In this document: piece after piece, positions 18,480 through 29,012 of the stretch
How positions within the stretch are numbered: the first letter of the stretch is position 1
Layout of the letters: every line of letters starts with the position of its first letter
Origin: Paracoccaceae bacterium
GTDB lineage: Bacteria; Pseudomonadota; Alphaproteobacteria; Rhodobacterales; Rhodobacteraceae
Length of the DNA: 64,000 nt
Direction of reading: 5' to 3'
Assembly: GCA_013003075.1 (NCBI GenBank)
Contig: JABDLJ010000019.1
Location: 89,759 to 153,758 of the forward strand
Position numbers and translations under genes: made by a program
The notes under the pieces: generated by a model
Told to the model about the DNA's origin: nothing
What the model saw: only the letters and a program-made list of their open reading frames with translations
Database searches by the model: none

Positions 18480-21179
18480 ATGCTAGGTTTCGGAACCATC
18501 GCCAAGAAGGTCTTTGGGACGCCAAACGACCGGTTGATCAAGGCCACGCAACCCTCGGTGGACGCGATCAATGCGCTTGAGCCGCAGTTCGAGGCCCTGT
18601 CCGACGAGGAGATCATCGCCAAGACCGAAGAGCTGCGCGGCCGGGCAAACAGCGGCGAGAGCCTCGAGGACCTTTTGCCCGAGGCGTTTGCCAACTGCCG
18701 CGAAGCGGCGCGCCGTGCGCTGGGTCTGCGGGCCTTCGATGTCCAGCTCATGGGCGGCATCTTCCTGCACCGGGGCAATATCGCCGAGATGAAAACCGGT
18801 GAGGGCAAAACGCTTGTTGCGACCTTCCCGGCTTATCTGAATGCGCTCACCGGCAAGGGCGTACATATCGTGACGGTCAACGACTACCTGGCCAAACGCG
18901 ACGCCGAATGGATGAGCAATGTCTACGGCGCGCTGGGCCTGACGACCGGCGTGGTCTATCCCCAGCAGCCCGAGGCGGAAAAGCACAAGGCCTATCGCGC
19001 CGACGTGACATATGCCACCAACAACGAGCTGGGGTTCGACTATCTGCGCGACAACATGAAGTCCGACCTGAAGGACATGAACCAGCTTCAGCACAACTTT
19101 GCCATTGTCGACGAGGTGGACAGCATCCTGATCGACGAGGCGCGGACACCGCTGATCATATCGGGCCCTGCGCAGGACCGCTCAGAGCTATACGTGACGA
19201 TCGACACGATCATCCCCGAAGTGCTGGACGTTCATTTCGATCTGGACGAAAAAACGCGCAATGTGACCTACACCGACGAGGGTAACGAGTTCCTCGAAGA
19301 GCGGTTGCACGCGGCGGGCATCCTGCCGGAAGAGCAGTCTCTTTACGATCCCGAAAGTACGACCATCGTGCACCACGTGAACCAGGGCCTGCGGGCGCAC
19401 AAGCTTTTCACCAAGGACAAGGACTACATCGTGCGCGATGGCGAGGTCGTCCTGATCGACGAGTTTACCGGCCGCATGATGCAGGGCCGCCGCCTGTCGG
19501 ACGGGCTGCACCAGGCGATCGAGGCCAAGGAGGGCGTGAACATCCAGCCCGAGAACGTGACGCTGGCCTCTGTGACCTTCCAGAACTACTTCCGGCTTTA
19601 CAACAAGCTGGCCGGGATGACCGGCACCGCCGCCACCGAAGCCGAGGAATTCGGTGAGATCTACGGCCTTGGCGTTATCGAGATCCCGACCAACCAGCCA
19701 GTCGCCCGCACCGACGAGCACGATCAGGTCTACCGAACCACGCGCGAGAAATACGAAGCGATCGTGAAAGAGATCAAGAAAGCCAACGAAAAGGGGCAGC
19801 CTGTCCTCGTGGGCACGACATCGATCGAGAAGTCCGAGTTCATCTCGGGGCTGCTGACCAAGGAAAGCATCAAGCACAATGTTCTGAACGCGCGCCAACA
19901 CGAGCAGGAAGCGCAGATCGTCGCGGATGCCGGCAAGTTTGCCGCGGTCACCATCGCCACCAACATGGCCGGCCGCGGCACCGACATTCAGCTTGGCGGT
20001 AATGTCGAGATGAAAGTGCTGGAGGCGCTGACCGCCGATCCAGAGGCCGATCCCGAGGCGATACGCTCCAAGATCGAGGCCGAGCATGCCGAGGAAAAGG
20101 CCAAGGTGATCGAAGCGGGCGGGCTTTATGTCCTGGCCTCCGAGCGTCACGAAAGTCGCCGTATCGACAACCAGTTGCGCGGCCGCTCGGGCCGCCAGGG
20201 CGATCCGGGGCGGTCTTCGTTCTACCTTTCGCTGGAAGACGACTTGATGCGGATCTTCGGGTCCGAGCGACTTGAAAAAGTGCTGTCGACGCTTGGCATG
20301 AAAGAGGGCGAGGCAATCGTTCACCCCTGGGTTAACAAATCGCTTGAAAAAGCGCAGGCGAAGGTCGAGGGCCGCAACTTCGATATCCGCAAGCAGCTTC
20401 TGAAATTCGATGATGTGATGAACGACCAGCGCAAGGTGATCTTCGGCCAGCGGCGTGAGATCATGGAAGCGGCTGATTTGTCCGAGATCGCGGAAGATAT
20501 GCGCCACCAGGTGATCGACGATATGGTCGACCACCGGATGCCGCCGAAAAGTTATGCCGACCAGTGGGATACCGAGGGCCTGCAAGGGGATATCAGCGAA
20601 AAGGTCGGGATTGATGTGCCGGTCGCGGACTGGGCCGATGAAGAGGGCGTCGACGACGACGAGATCCGCGAACGGCTCTACAAGGCATCGAATGAGTTCA
20701 TGGCGTCGAAGGCGGCGCAGTTCGGACCCGAAGCGATGCGCTCGATCGAAAAACAGATCCTGCTGCAAACGATAGACAGCAAATGGCGCGAGCATCTTCT
20801 GACGCTGGAGCATCTGCGCTCGGTCGTTGGCTTTCGTGGTTATGCGCAGCGCGATCCGCTCAACGAGTACAAGTCAGAGGCGTTCCAGCTCTTTGAAGGC
20901 CTGCTGGACGGTTTGCGCGAGGACGTCACGCAGAAGTTGTCGCAAATCCGTCCGATGAGCCAGGAAGAGCAGGACGAGATGATGCGCCAGATGCAGGCGC
21001 AGCGCGAGGCGATGCTGAAGGCCGCAGAGCCCGAGCGCGATGCAAAGGGCGCGGTCGGCGAAGCCGCCGAAGGCTTTGTCGAGGATGATCCCAGCACCTG
21101 GGGCGATCCGGGGCGGAACGACCGCTGTCCCTGCGGCTCTGGCAAAAAGTTCAAGCACTGCCACGGGCGGCTTGCCTGA
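18480..21179 (+). CDS. secA: Preprotein translocase ATPase SecA
   Basis: 899 residues from the ATG at 18480, preceded by GAGG; the track start at 18339 lies on the promoter. Recognised features: [13 protein letters not shown] at the N-terminus, Walker [12 protein letters not shown] (about 103), [18 protein letters not shown], the motor's second RecA domain with [13 protein letters not shown] and [10 protein letters not shown], and a C-terminal zinc-binding [14 protein letters not shown] that contacts SecB and lipids. It drives protein export through SecYEG. The two envelope genes that follow point the same way. Confidence 0.97.
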   Translation: MLGFGTIAKKVFGTPNDRLIKATQPSVDAINALEPQFEALSDEEIIAKTEELRGRANSGESLEDLLPEAFANCREAARRALGLRAFDVQLMGGIFLHRGNIAEMKTGEGKTLVATFPAYLNALTGKGVHIVTVNDYLAKRDAEWMSNVYGALGLTTGVVYPQQPEAEKHKAYRADVTYATNNELGFDYLRDNMKSDLKDMNQLQHNFAIVDEVDSILIDEARTPLIISGPAQDRSELYVTIDTIIPEVLDVHFDLDEKTRNVTYTDEGNEFLEERLHAAGILPEEQSLYDPESTTIVHHVNQGLRAHKLFTKDKDYIVRDGEVVLIDEFTGRMMQGRRLSDGLHQAIEAKEGVNIQPENVTLASVTFQNYFRLYNKLAGMTGTAATEAEEFGEIYGLGVIEIPTNQPVARTDEHDQVYRTTREKYEAIVKEIKKANEKGQPVLVGTTSIEKSEFISGLLTKESIKHNVLNARQHEQEAQIVADAGKFAAVTIATNMAGRGTDIQLGGNVEMKVLEALTADPEADPEAIRSKIEAEHAEEKAKVIEAGGLYVLASERHESRRIDNQLRGRSGRQGDPGRSSFYLSLEDDLMRIFGSERLEKVLSTLGMKEGEAIVHPWVNKSLEKAQAKVEGRNFDIRKQLLKFDDVMNDQRKVIFGQRREIMEAADLSEIAEDMRHQVIDDMVDHRMPPKSYADQWDTEGLQGDISEKVGIDVPVADWADEEGVDDDEIRERLYKASNEFMASKAAQFGPEAMRSIEKQILLQTIDSKWREHLLTLEHLRSVVGFRGYAQRDPLNEYKSEAFQLFEGLLDGLREDVTQKLSQIRPMSQEEQDEMMRQMQAQREAMLKAAEPERDAKGAVGEAAEGFVEDDPSTWGDPGRNDRCPCGSGKKFKHCHGRLA

Positions 21180-21404
21180 GGTCTTAATCGCGAGTCCGGT
21201 ACGCCGGGCTTGCGCGGCCATTGTGGCAACTTGGTGTCGCGCCCTCTGTCGTGGCGATCTCGCCCACACGATATATAGTGGTTTCAAGCAGATATAGAGT
21301 TTGATCGGTCGGCAACTCGCTGCCGGCACCGGCTTCCAACAGCCTTAAGATCGTCTGAATTGGGTGCAATTCTCTGCCGTGATGGGAAGCCACGGAGGCC
21401 GAGG

Positions 21405-22457
21405 GTGCTTACAAAAAAGACGTTGATGACCATAGCGGCGACCGTATTCGTCGCCGGAGCAACCGGGTACTACATGGAAAACGGGCTGGCGCCGATCGAG
21501 AAGGTCGATGGCCCTGCGCCGCGTCCGAACGGTCCCTCTCGCGCTGCGCCGAAGGTCGACACCTCTGACTTGAAACCCGGCGCGAGGCCGACCGTGAAGG
21601 CGCGCCCGGTCGCGCCGCAGACCGCGTCGGTGAAGCATTCACTGCCGAAGCCCCCGTCGCAGGCGCTGATCCCGGTTGCGCTTCCGGTTGCCGGGGTCGC
21701 CGAGATTGAAATCCCCGAAGACACAATGAACGTGCCACCCGCACCGACCATCACGGCACTCAGCGGTTTTGACATCTCTTGCGAGCCTGTGCTGGCCGCA
21801 TCCGCGACCGAAGGCGCGATGATCGAAGTCAGCTACGCTGCGGCCTGCAACCCGGGCGAGCGGATCATCATCAGCCATGCCGGTCTGCGATTCACACAAG
21901 AGACGGATGAGAATGGCGAGGTTGCGTTTTCGCTTCCGGCGATGACGCGCGCCGCCATGATCTCGGTCGAGACACGCGGCGGCGGCAAGACGACGACATC
22001 CCTTGCCGTTCCGGCTGTCGAAGACTTCGATCGCGTCGGACTGCAATGGTCCGGCTTGGATGCGCTGTCGATCCACGCCCTTGAATTCGGAGCGGAATAT
22101 GGCGCACCGGGGCACGTCTCGGCGCTCGATCCCAAGGCGCCGCAGCGCAGCCTCGTCGAAAGCGGCGGGTTCCTGACGCGACTTGGCGCCCTGGATGTGG
22201 ACAGCCCCATCGTGGCAGAGGTTTATTCCTTCCCGACCGGCCGGATCGATCGCGCCGGTGTGGTGCGGCTGTCGATCGAGGCGCTGGTGACTCCCTATAC
22301 CTGCGGCCAGACCGTCAATGCCGAAACCTTCCAGACCACGCGTGAGGGCAACGTCAATCGCATGAACCTGGCGATCGAAGTGCCGAACTGCGACGCCGTA
22401 GGCGATATCGTTGTATTGAAAAACCTGCTTCGAGACCTCAAGATCGCCCAGAACTAG
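21405..22457 (+). CDS. Unknown membrane-anchored or exported protein following secA
   Basis: 350 residues from the GTG at 21405 (GGAGG 8 nt upstream); the track ATG at 21360 has no such site. A single hydrophobic helix near the N-terminus (LMTIAATVFVAGATGYYM) is followed by a proline- and alanine-rich linker (to about 110) and a domain with CEPVLAAS and YAAACNPGERIIISHAGL, then a beta-rich region ending in CGQTVNAETFQTT and EVPNCDAVGDI. I recognise no family; homologues next to secA in Rhodobacterales are, as far as I recall, loosely labelled 'translocase'. It precedes a PstS/OmpA-like gene by 22 nt and is likely co-transcribed with it. Confidence 0.75.
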   Translation: MLTKKTLMTIAATVFVAGATGYYMENGLAPIEKVDGPAPRPNGPSRAAPKVDTSDLKPGARPTVKARPVAPQTASVKHSLPKPPSQALIPVALPVAGVAEIEIPEDTMNVPPAPTITALSGFDISCEPVLAASATEGAMIEVSYAAACNPGERIIISHAGLRFTQETDENGEVAFSLPAMTRAAMISVETRGGGKTTTSLAVPAVEDFDRVGLQWSGLDALSIHALEFGAEYGAPGHVSALDPKAPQRSLVESGGFLTRLGALDVDSPIVAEVYSFPTGRIDRAGVVRLSIEALVTPYTCGQTVNAETFQTTREGNVNRMNLAIEVPNCDAVGDIVVLKNLLRDLKIAQN

Positions 22458-22479
22458 AGCTTCAGGGTCTTGTCCTTGC

Positions 22480-24006
22480 ATGACACATCGACTGGCGGCC
22501 GTGCTGGCCGCGTCTCTGGCGTTTTTGCTGTGTCCCGCTGCGTCTGCGCAACCTGTCACCCTGCAATCGGATGATGGCGGCCTTCGCCTGCAAGGTGAGA
22601 TCCTTGATTACGATGGCGAATACTACCGAATAGACACCAAATACGGGATCTTGACGGTCTCTGCCGCGGCGATGCGTTGCCTGGGTGAGTCTTGCCCGGA
22701 TACCGAAGGCTTCATCCCCGAGTTCCGAATTTCAGGCGCCGCAACCACTGGCGACACGCTGATGCCCGGCATCGTCGAGGCTTTTGTCCGCGATCGCGGC
22801 TATCGCGCCGTGCGCGTCGTGCAGGACGACACGCATTTCAGATACGAGCTGTTTCGCGGTGCGTCAGAAACTGTTTTCGCGCGGATCCGGTTCCGCGTCT
22901 CGTCGACCGAAGAGGGTTTTGCCGATCTTGTGGCCAACCAGGCAGAAATCGCTATGGCGATCAGACCAGTTCGCTTTAACGAGATTGAGCGCGGCATCGA
23001 GGCCGGGATCGGCGATCTGGGCGCGGCCGGCAGGTCGATGGACATTGCCTTGGATGCGCTGGTTCCGATCGCGTCGCGCAAGAACGCGGTTACGGCCATG
23101 GGCGTCGATCGGCTGGCGGCGGCGTTTTCGGGCAGGGCGCGCGACTGGGCCGATCTGGGCGGCGCGCAGGGTCCGGTCCGGCTTTACCTGAAGAACGACC
23201 CGTCGGGGCTGACCGGCCGATTTCGCACCCAGGTGCTGGGCCCTCAGGACATGGCGCTGTCTTCGGATGTCCAGCGCTTCGGAAGCAATGCGGATCTTGC
23301 AGGCGCCGTTGCCGCCAATCCTGCGGCGCTTGCGATTTCGGCTCTCTCCGAGATTGGAAATGCGCGCACGCTGGCCCTGTCGGGATCCTGTGCGCGCGAG
23401 GTTGCGGCGACGACGAACACGCTCTTGACCGGCGACTATCCGTTCGTAATCCACCATCGGCTTTTCATGCCGGACTACGTGTTGCCGGCCATTGCCCGCG
23501 AGTTTCTGGAGTTTGTACGCGCGCCGGCCGGACGCCGCGCCGTCGAGGCCCTGGGCTATGTCCCGCCCGACCGGGTCCGTCTGCGGCTGCGCCCCGCCAG
23601 TCGGCCCGGGACAGAAAGCGACGCGCCGAAGACGCCGGAATTTCTGGATGGCGCCGAACGGCTTGCGTTCACCTTTCGCTTCGATGTCGGCACCGCGGAC
23701 CTTGACGCCAATGCCCAGGACGCCCTGCGCCGTCTCGCGGCTTGGCTGGAGGCCAATACCGAGCGCCGGCGACGTCTTTTCATCGTCGGCTTCACCGATG
23801 GCGTTGGCGCTGCGGGAGTGAACGAAAGACTGTCACAGCGGCGGAGCGCGCTGGTGCGCGCGTCGCTGGAAGACCTGGTAAGCCCCGAAGCATGGCAGAT
23901 CGCGCGGCCGCGCGCCATCGGTCTTGGAGAGCGCGCGCCGATTGCCTGCGACGACATGGGCTGGGGCCGGCAGGTCAACCGGCGGGTCGAAGTCTGGACA
24001 CGCTAA
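22480..24006 (+). CDS. Exported protein: PstS-like binding domain fused to an OmpA domain
   Basis: 508 residues with a Sec signal ending near AASAQPV. Residues about 80-370 resemble a phosphate-binding (PstS-like) periplasmic domain: FRISGAATTGDTLMPGIVEAF, AIRPVRFNEIERG, DALVPIASRKNAV, and YPFVIHHRLFM. Residues about 390-508 form an OmpA C-terminal peptidoglycan-binding domain (FRFDVGTADLDANAQDALRRLA, FIVGFTDGVGAAGVNERLSQRR, NRRVEVWTR). The ligand is unknown; the fusion would hold a solute-binding module near the cell wall. The stop overlaps radC (opposite strand) by 4 bp. Confidence 0.82.
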   Translation: MTHRLAAVLAASLAFLLCPAASAQPVTLQSDDGGLRLQGEILDYDGEYYRIDTKYGILTVSAAAMRCLGESCPDTEGFIPEFRISGAATTGDTLMPGIVEAFVRDRGYRAVRVVQDDTHFRYELFRGASETVFARIRFRVSSTEEGFADLVANQAEIAMAIRPVRFNEIERGIEAGIGDLGAAGRSMDIALDALVPIASRKNAVTAMGVDRLAAAFSGRARDWADLGGAQGPVRLYLKNDPSGLTGRFRTQVLGPQDMALSSDVQRFGSNADLAGAVAANPAALAISALSEIGNARTLALSGSCAREVAATTNTLLTGDYPFVIHHRLFMPDYVLPAIAREFLEFVRAPAGRRAVEALGYVPPDRVRLRLRPASRPGTESDAPKTPEFLDGAERLAFTFRFDVGTADLDANAQDALRRLAAWLEANTERRRRLFIVGFTDGVGAAGVNERLSQRRSALVRASLEDLVSPEAWQIARPRAIGLGERAPIACDDMGWGRQVNRRVEVWTR

Positions 24007-24761
24007 AGATAGCCGGACGCGCGAAACGACAGCTCGCGCTCTTTGCCGATGATGATGTGGTCGTGCAGCGTCAGGCCCAGTACGGCGGCGGCCTCACTGA
24101 TCTGGCGCGTCATCTCGATATCGGGCTCGGACGGTGTCGGATCGCCTGAGGGGTGATTGTGCACCAGGATCAGGGCCGAGGCATTCAGCTCCAGCGCGCG
24201 TTTCACCACCTCGCGGGGGTAGACAGGAACGTGGTCTACCGTGCCCTTGGCCTGCTCTTCATCGGCAATCAGGACATTTCTGCGGTCGAGAAACAGGACA
24301 CGAAACTGTTCGGTCTCGCGATGCGCCATCGTGGTGTGGCAGTAGTCGAGAACGCTGTCCCAGCTATCGACGATATGTCGTTGCATGACGCGCGCGCGCG
24401 CCAGGCGCTGCGCGGCGGCCTCGACGAGCTTCAGCTCGACGATGACCGCCTCGCCGACGCCGTTGATCCGGGCCAGCCGTTCGGGCGCGGCCGAGATCAC
24501 CCGGCCAAAATCACCAAGCGTGTCGAGCATCAGGCGCGCCAACGGTTTGACATCCCGGCGCGCGATCGCGCGGAAGAGCAAAAGTTCCAGCATCTCGTAG
24601 TCGGGCAGTGCTGCTGCTCCGCCGTCCATGAAGCGGGTGCGCAATCGCTTGCGGTGGTCGACCATGTAGGATGGGATCTTGCCCTCGATCGGGACCGGAA
24701 TGGCTTCGTCGGTGTCGAAGAATGGAAGCGGGGCCTCGGAGAAGCGATTGTCTTTTGTCAT
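24003..24761 (-). CDS. radC: RadC family JAB-domain protein
   Basis: 252 residues. The JAMM metal site is HNHPSGDPTPSEPD, preceded by LFLDRRNVLIADE and VYPREVVKRAL. An N-terminal UPF0758 helix-hairpin-helix part (RFMDGGAAALPDYEMLELLL) precedes it. The name comes from an old misassignment to DNA repair; the JAB domain suggests metal-dependent isopeptidase activity or a link to natural transformation. It is convergent with the PstS/OmpA gene. Confidence 0.9.
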   Translation of the reverse strand: MTKDNRFSEAPLPFFDTDEAIPVPIEGKIPSYMVDHRKRLRTRFMDGGAAALPDYEMLELLLFRAIARRDVKPLARLMLDTLGDFGRVISAAPERLARINGVGEAVIVELKLVEAAAQRLARARVMQRHIVDSWDSVLDYCHTTMAHRETEQFRVLFLDRRNVLIADEEQAKGTVDHVPVYPREVVKRALELNASALILVHNHPSGDPTPSEPDIEMTRQISEAAAVLGLTLHDHIIIGKERELSFRASGYL

Positions 24762-24836
24762 GCGCCCATAGCTGCAGGGTCATGCTGAACAAATTATTAA
24801 GGCGGACAGGCGGATTTGCGGAGCATCCACATAAGC

Positions 24837-24860
24837 AAAAGTCCGCAGATTTCGCTGCGG
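24837..24860 (-). terminator. Weak terminator-like hairpin after the lipoprotein gene
   Basis: Stem CCGCAG / CTGCGG with a 6-nt loop; on the minus strand it is followed by ACTTTTGC. The stem is short, so termination is uncertain. Confidence 0.4.
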
Positions 24861-24887
24861 GCCATGCCTGAAACTATGTGGCGCCGT

Positions 24888-25454
24888 CTAGCGTGCGGCC
24901 GCCTGAATACGCTGTCCGACGATCGGATGACCCTCCGGTAGCGTCTTCATCAACTCGGCGAGAAGCTGCGCCCGCGAGGGACCGCTGCGCACCCGGCGGG
25001 TGTCGAACTCACCGGGACCGAAGAAGCCACGCTTGGTTCTCACCAGGGCCCAATTGCCGATGTAATGAACACCCGGGCGCTGCACATCGACCTTGCCCGG
25101 CGCGCTGCCGAAGGGGCCGAAATCGTACTCGTTGATGGTGTTGGAGCAGATGATCGCGGCGCAGGATTGCAGCGCCATGCTGTGAAACTCGATGCGCGAT
25201 CCCGGCTTGGCCGCGTGCTGCCAAACGAGGTATCCGCCCTCGAATTTCTTGATGCCCATGTCGTAGAACGGCTGTTCGCTGCGCGGTGCGTATTGCCGCA
25301 TGGTCATCGAATACAAATGGTTACCGCTGATCTTGTCGACATTGATCCAACCGTAGATCGTTGCGCGGTTCGTGAAGTCGTTGACCGGTGTGCCGCCACC
25401 GATGGCGCAACCCATCAGGGTCAACGTAAGGAAGAATGCAAATAAGCGTTTCAT
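24888..25454 (-). CDS. Lipoprotein of unknown function
   Basis: 188 residues. The N-terminus MKRLFAFFLTLTLMGC is a clear lipoprotein signal (lipobox LMGC). The remainder holds a beta-rich region (TIYGWINVDKISGNHLYS, FEGGYLVWQHAAKPGSRIEFH, NTINEYDFGPFG) and a C-terminal helix (AQLLAELMKTLPEGHPIVG). I recognise no family with confidence. It stands alone between radC and dnaJ, with a terminator-like hairpin after it, and no gene next to it suggests a role. Confidence 0.7.
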   Translation of the reverse strand: MKRLFAFFLTLTLMGCAIGGGTPVNDFTNRATIYGWINVDKISGNHLYSMTMRQYAPRSEQPFYDMGIKKFEGGYLVWQHAAKPGSRIEFHSMALQSCAAIICSNTINEYDFGPFGSAPGKVDVQRPGVHYIGNWALVRTKRGFFGPGEFDTRRVRSGPSRAQLLAELMKTLPEGHPIVGQRIQAAAR

Positions 25455-25580
25455 GCCTGCCTCTTATTTCAAGTCAATTCGTCTGAGATGGCGCCGAAAT
25501 TTGGCGACAATCAGGAGTTGACTTGGGCGTTTCCAAGGCAGGAACAGTGCGTTTCCGAATAACGCAAGGTGCGGCTAAGC

Positions 25581-25609
25581 AAAAAAGCCCGCAGCGCTGC
25601 GTCGCGGGC
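25581..25609 (-). terminator. Intrinsic terminator of dnaK-dnaJ
   Basis: Stem GCCCGC / GCGGGC (extendable through a GACGCAGC loop region) followed on the minus strand by TTTTTT. It lies 33 nt after the dnaJ stop. Confidence 0.8.
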
Positions 25610-25641
25610 CTGGACGGTGATGTACTTGAAGGTCGCTTTGG

Positions 25642-26787
25642 CTAGCTCTTCATACCGTCCCAGAAGCTTTTCACCTTAGAAAAGAAGCTGGAGCTTTCGG
25701 GGTTGGTTTCATTTTCGCTGAGCTTGTCGAACTCGCGCAGGATCTCTTTCTGGCGCGACGTCAGGTTGACGGGCGTTTCGACCGCCAGTTCGATGAACAT
25801 ATCGCCGGTGCCGCCGCCGCGGAGCGCGGGCATGCCCTTGCTGCGCAGGCGCATCTGCTTGCCCGACTGGCTGCCGGCGGGAACTTTGACCCGGCTGCGG
25901 CCGCCGTCGATGGTGGGTACTTCGATGTCGCCGCCCAGCGCGGCCGAGGCCACGCTGACGGGTACCCGGCAGTAAAGGTTCGGCCCTTCACGCTGGAAGA
26001 GCGCGTGATCGGCCACGTCGATGAAGATGTAAAGATCGCCCGTGGGCCCGCCGCGCATGCCGGCCTCGCCCTCGCCGGACAGGCGGATACGGGTTCCGGT
26101 TTCAACGCCAGCTGGGATGTTCACGGACAGTGAGCGGTCCTTTTCGACCCGGCCCGCGCCATTGCAGGTTTTGCAGGGGTTCTGGATGATTTGTCCCATG
26201 CCAGAGCATGTCGGGCAAGTCCGCTCGACCGTGAAGAAGCCCTGCTGCGCGCGCACTTTACCCATGCCTGAGCAGGTCGGGCAGGTTGTCGGCTCTGCGC
26301 CGCCTTCCGAGCCGGAACCGTCGCAGGTCTCGCACGTCACGGCGGTTGGCACCCTGATCGTTTTGTGAAGCCCTGCATAAGCCTCTTCCAGCGACACCCG
26401 CAGGTTGTAGCGCAGATCAGAACCCCGTGCAGCGCGATTTCGGCCGCCACCGCGGCCCCCCATCATATCGCCGAACAGATCGTCGAACACGTCCGAGAAT
26501 GCGCTTGCGAAATCGCCGCCGCCCATACCGCCGCCACGCGGCCCGCCGCCGCCCATACCGCCTTCGAAGGCGGCGTGACCGAACCGGTCATAGGCCGCTT
26601 TCTTTTCCGCGTCTTTCAGGACTTCGTAGGCCTCGTTGGCCTCTTTGAACTGCGCTTCAGCCTTGGGATTATCGGCATTGCGATCGGGATGAAGTTCCTT
26701 GGCCTTCGTGCGATAGGCTTTCTTTATCTCGTCGCCGGTCGCGCCTTTGGCAACACCCAAGACGTCGTAGTAGTCGCGCTTTGCCAT
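25642..26787 (-). CDS. dnaJ: Chaperone DnaJ
   Basis: 381 residues from the ATG at 26787, with AAAGGTG upstream. J domain (1-70, with HPD in [10 protein letters not shown]), Gly/Phe-rich linker (about 75-125), four CxxCxGxG zinc repeats ([16 protein letters not shown] twice, CKTCNGAG) and the two C-terminal substrate domains. It stimulates DnaK ATPase and presents clients. It follows dnaK by 74 nt with a hairpin in between. Confidence 0.96.
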   Translation of the reverse strand: MAKRDYYDVLGVAKGATGDEIKKAYRTKAKELHPDRNADNPKAEAQFKEANEAYEVLKDAEKKAAYDRFGHAAFEGGMGGGGPRGGGMGGGDFASAFSDVFDDLFGDMMGGRGGGRNRAARGSDLRYNLRVSLEEAYAGLHKTIRVPTAVTCETCDGSGSEGGAEPTTCPTCSGMGKVRAQQGFFTVERTCPTCSGMGQIIQNPCKTCNGAGRVEKDRSLSVNIPAGVETGTRIRLSGEGEAGMRGGPTGDLYIFIDVADHALFQREGPNLYCRVPVSVASAALGGDIEVPTIDGGRSRVKVPAGSQSGKQMRLRSKGMPALRGGGTGDMFIELAVETPVNLTSRQKEILREFDKLSENETNPESSSFFSKVKSFWDGMKS

Positions 26788-26811
26788 GACGTTCACCTTT
26801 CAGAAACGCGT

Positions 26812-26841
26812 GAGACCGGCCGGATCGAATCGGCCGGCCTC
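26812..26841 (-). promoter_or_regulatory. Strong hairpin between dnaK and dnaJ
   Basis: GAGACCGGCCG / CGGCCGGCCTC, 11-bp stem with one mismatch and an 8-nt loop. No T-run follows on the minus strand, so it is more likely an RNA-stability or processing element than a terminator. Confidence 0.55.
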
Positions 26842-26861
26842 GCTACATTTCAAAGCACCAT

Positions 26862-28787
26862 TTACGAGGCGCGCTTGTCGTCGTCGCCGAGGTCTTCGAA
26901 GTCGGCATCCACGATGTCTTCGTCAACACCGCGCATGTTCTCATCGTTTTCCTCGGGCGCTTCGCCGGCCGCTTTTTCCTGCTCGGCCTTGTAGATGGCC
27001 TCGCCCAGCTTCATCGCGGCCTCGGTGACGTTCTGGATGCCGGATTTGATCTTGCCAGCGTCATCGGTTTCCAGCTGATCTTTCAGCGCGGCGATAGCCA
27101 GCTCGATCGCTTCGACCGTGGTCGGGTCGACCTTGTCGCCATGCTCTTCGATCGATTTCTCGGTCGAGTGGATCATGCTTTCTGCCTGGTTCTTGGCTTC
27201 GACGAGCTCTTTGCGCTCTTTGTCGGCCTCGGCATTGGCTTCGGCGTCCTTGACCATCTGGTCGATCTCGTCGTCCGAAAGACCACCCGATGCCTGGATC
27301 GTGATGTTCTGCTCTTTGCCGGTGCCCTTGTCCTTGGCCGACACCGAAACGATGCCGTTGGCGTCGATGTCGAAGGTCACTTCGATTTGCGGCAGGCCGC
27401 GCGGCGCAGGCGGGATGTCTTCCAGATTGAACTGACCCAGGATCTTGTTGTCGGACGCCATTTCACGCTCGCCCTGGAACACCCGGATCGTCACGGCGTT
27501 CTGATTGTCCTCGGCGGTCGAGAAGATCTGGCTCTTCTTGGTCGGGATCGTCGTGTTGCGGTCGATCAGGCGGGTGAAGACACCGCCAAGGGTTTCGATA
27601 CCCAGCGACAGCGGTGTGACGTCCAGAAGAACCACGTCTTTCACGTCACCTTGCAGGACGCCGGCCTGAATGGCGGCGCCCATGGCGACGACCTCATCGG
27701 GGTTCACGCCTTTGTGCGGCTCTTTGCCGAAGAACTTGGTGACCTCTTCGACGACGCGCGGCATGCGGGTCATACCACCGACCATGACGACCTCGTCGAT
27801 ATCGCCGACCGAAAGCCCTGCGTCCTTCAAAGCGGCCTGGCACGGCTTGATCGAGTTCTTGATAAGATCGCCAACTAGGCTTTCCAGCTTGGCGCGGGTC
27901 AGTTTCATAACCATGTGAAGCGGCTGACCGCCATTGGGATCCATCGAGATGAACGGCTGGTTGATCTCGGTCTGGGTCGACGATGACAGCTCGATCTTCG
28001 CCTTTTCAGCGGCTTCCTTGAGACGCTGAAGGGCCATCTTGTCTTTCGTCAGATCGACGCCGTTTTCCTTTTTGAACTCTTCGGCGAGGTAGTTGACCAC
28101 GCGCATGTCGAAGTCTTCACCGCCAAGGAAGGTATCGCCGTTGGTGGATTTCACTTCGAAGAGACCATCGTCGATCTCGAGGATCGTGATGTCGAAGGTG
28201 CCGCCGCCAAGGTCATAGACGGCAATCGTCTTGGTCTCTTTCTTGTCGAGCCCGTAGGCCAGCGCAGCGGCGGTCGGCTCGTTGATGATCCGCAGAACTT
28301 CAAGGCCCGCGATCTTGCCGGCGTCTTTGGTGGCCTGGCGCTGGGCATCGTTGAAGTATGCGGGGACGGTGATGACGGCCTGGGTCACGTCTTCGCCAAG
28401 ATAGCTTTCGGCGGTCTCTTTCATCTTCTGCAGGATGAAGGCCGAGATCTGGCTGGGGCTGTACTTCTCGCCGCCGGCCTCGACCCAGGCGTCGCCATTT
28501 CCGCCATCGACGATGTCGTAAGGCAGGTTCTGCTTGTCCTTGGCCACTTCCGCATCATCGGTGCGGCGGCCGATCAGTCGCTTGACGGCGAAGACGGTGT
28601 TGTCGGGGTTCGTCACAGCCTGGCGCTTGGCGGGCTGACCGACCAGACGCTCGTTATCGGTGAAGGCAACGATCGACGGTGTGGTGCGTGCGCCTTCGGC
28701 GTTCTCGATCACGCGCGGCTGCGAGCCGTCCATGATTGCGACGCAGCTGTTGGTTGTTCCAAGGTCGATGCCAATGACTTTGGCCAT
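26862..28787 (-). CDS. dnaK: Chaperone DnaK (Hsp70)
   Basis: 641 residues from the ATG at 28787 with AGAGGATG upstream; the track start adds 17 residues. Signature stretches: [13 protein letters not shown] at the N-terminus, [27 protein letters not shown], the substrate domain with [13 protein letters not shown], and the [22 protein letters not shown] tail that resembles the usual EEVD-like acidic end. It is the central ATP-dependent folding chaperone. A TTGCAG-17-TATATA promoter lies about 100 nt upstream. Confidence 0.97.
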   Translation of the reverse strand: MAKVIGIDLGTTNSCVAIMDGSQPRVIENAEGARTTPSIVAFTDNERLVGQPAKRQAVTNPDNTVFAVKRLIGRRTDDAEVAKDKQNLPYDIVDGGNGDAWVEAGGEKYSPSQISAFILQKMKETAESYLGEDVTQAVITVPAYFNDAQRQATKDAGKIAGLEVLRIINEPTAAALAYGLDKKETKTIAVYDLGGGTFDITILEIDDGLFEVKSTNGDTFLGGEDFDMRVVNYLAEEFKKENGVDLTKDKMALQRLKEAAEKAKIELSSSTQTEINQPFISMDPNGGQPLHMVMKLTRAKLESLVGDLIKNSIKPCQAALKDAGLSVGDIDEVVMVGGMTRMPRVVEEVTKFFGKEPHKGVNPDEVVAMGAAIQAGVLQGDVKDVVLLDVTPLSLGIETLGGVFTRLIDRNTTIPTKKSQIFSTAEDNQNAVTIRVFQGEREMASDNKILGQFNLEDIPPAPRGLPQIEVTFDIDANGIVSVSAKDKGTGKEQNITIQASGGLSDDEIDQMVKDAEANAEADKERKELVEAKNQAESMIHSTEKSIEEHGDKVDPTTVEAIELAIAALKDQLETDDAGKIKSGIQNVTEAAMKLGEAIYKAEQEKAAGEAPEENDENMRGVDEDIVDADFEDLGDDDKRAS

Positions 28788-28894
28788 ATCTTCATCCTCT
28801 CTTAAGGCGATGTGCGGGACACGGGCCCATTGCGGCACCGCATGTCCAATCCCAGAGTTGCGGCCGGGCCCGAAGCCAGACCGGGTTCGGTGGG

Positions 28895-28923
28895 TATATA
28901 GGGAGATGGAAATAGCCCTGCAA
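28895..28923 (-). promoter_or_regulatory. dnaK promoter
   Basis: On the minus strand: TTGCAG, 17 nt, TATATA. The CCCTATATA context also resembles the -10 region of RpoH (heat-shock sigma) promoters, so either or both sigma factors could use it. The predicted leader is about 100 nt. Confidence 0.5.
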
Positions 28924-29012
28924 CCGCTCGGAGGGCCCTTTGCAGCGCATTTTTCGACTCTTTTTGCGGGTTTGTCGCGAAGACGCGCGGGCGCGGCTTG
29001 CCGATCGCGCCC

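Noticed and set aside
19188-20813. 541-codon ORF opposite secA
   Set aside because: Antisense shadow of secA; composition is typical of a reverse frame and no motif is present.
28989-29012. GGGCGCG / CGCGCCC stem after the ABC-2 permease stop
   Set aside because: No T-run follows on the minus strand and the stem touches the stop codon; too weak to call a terminator.
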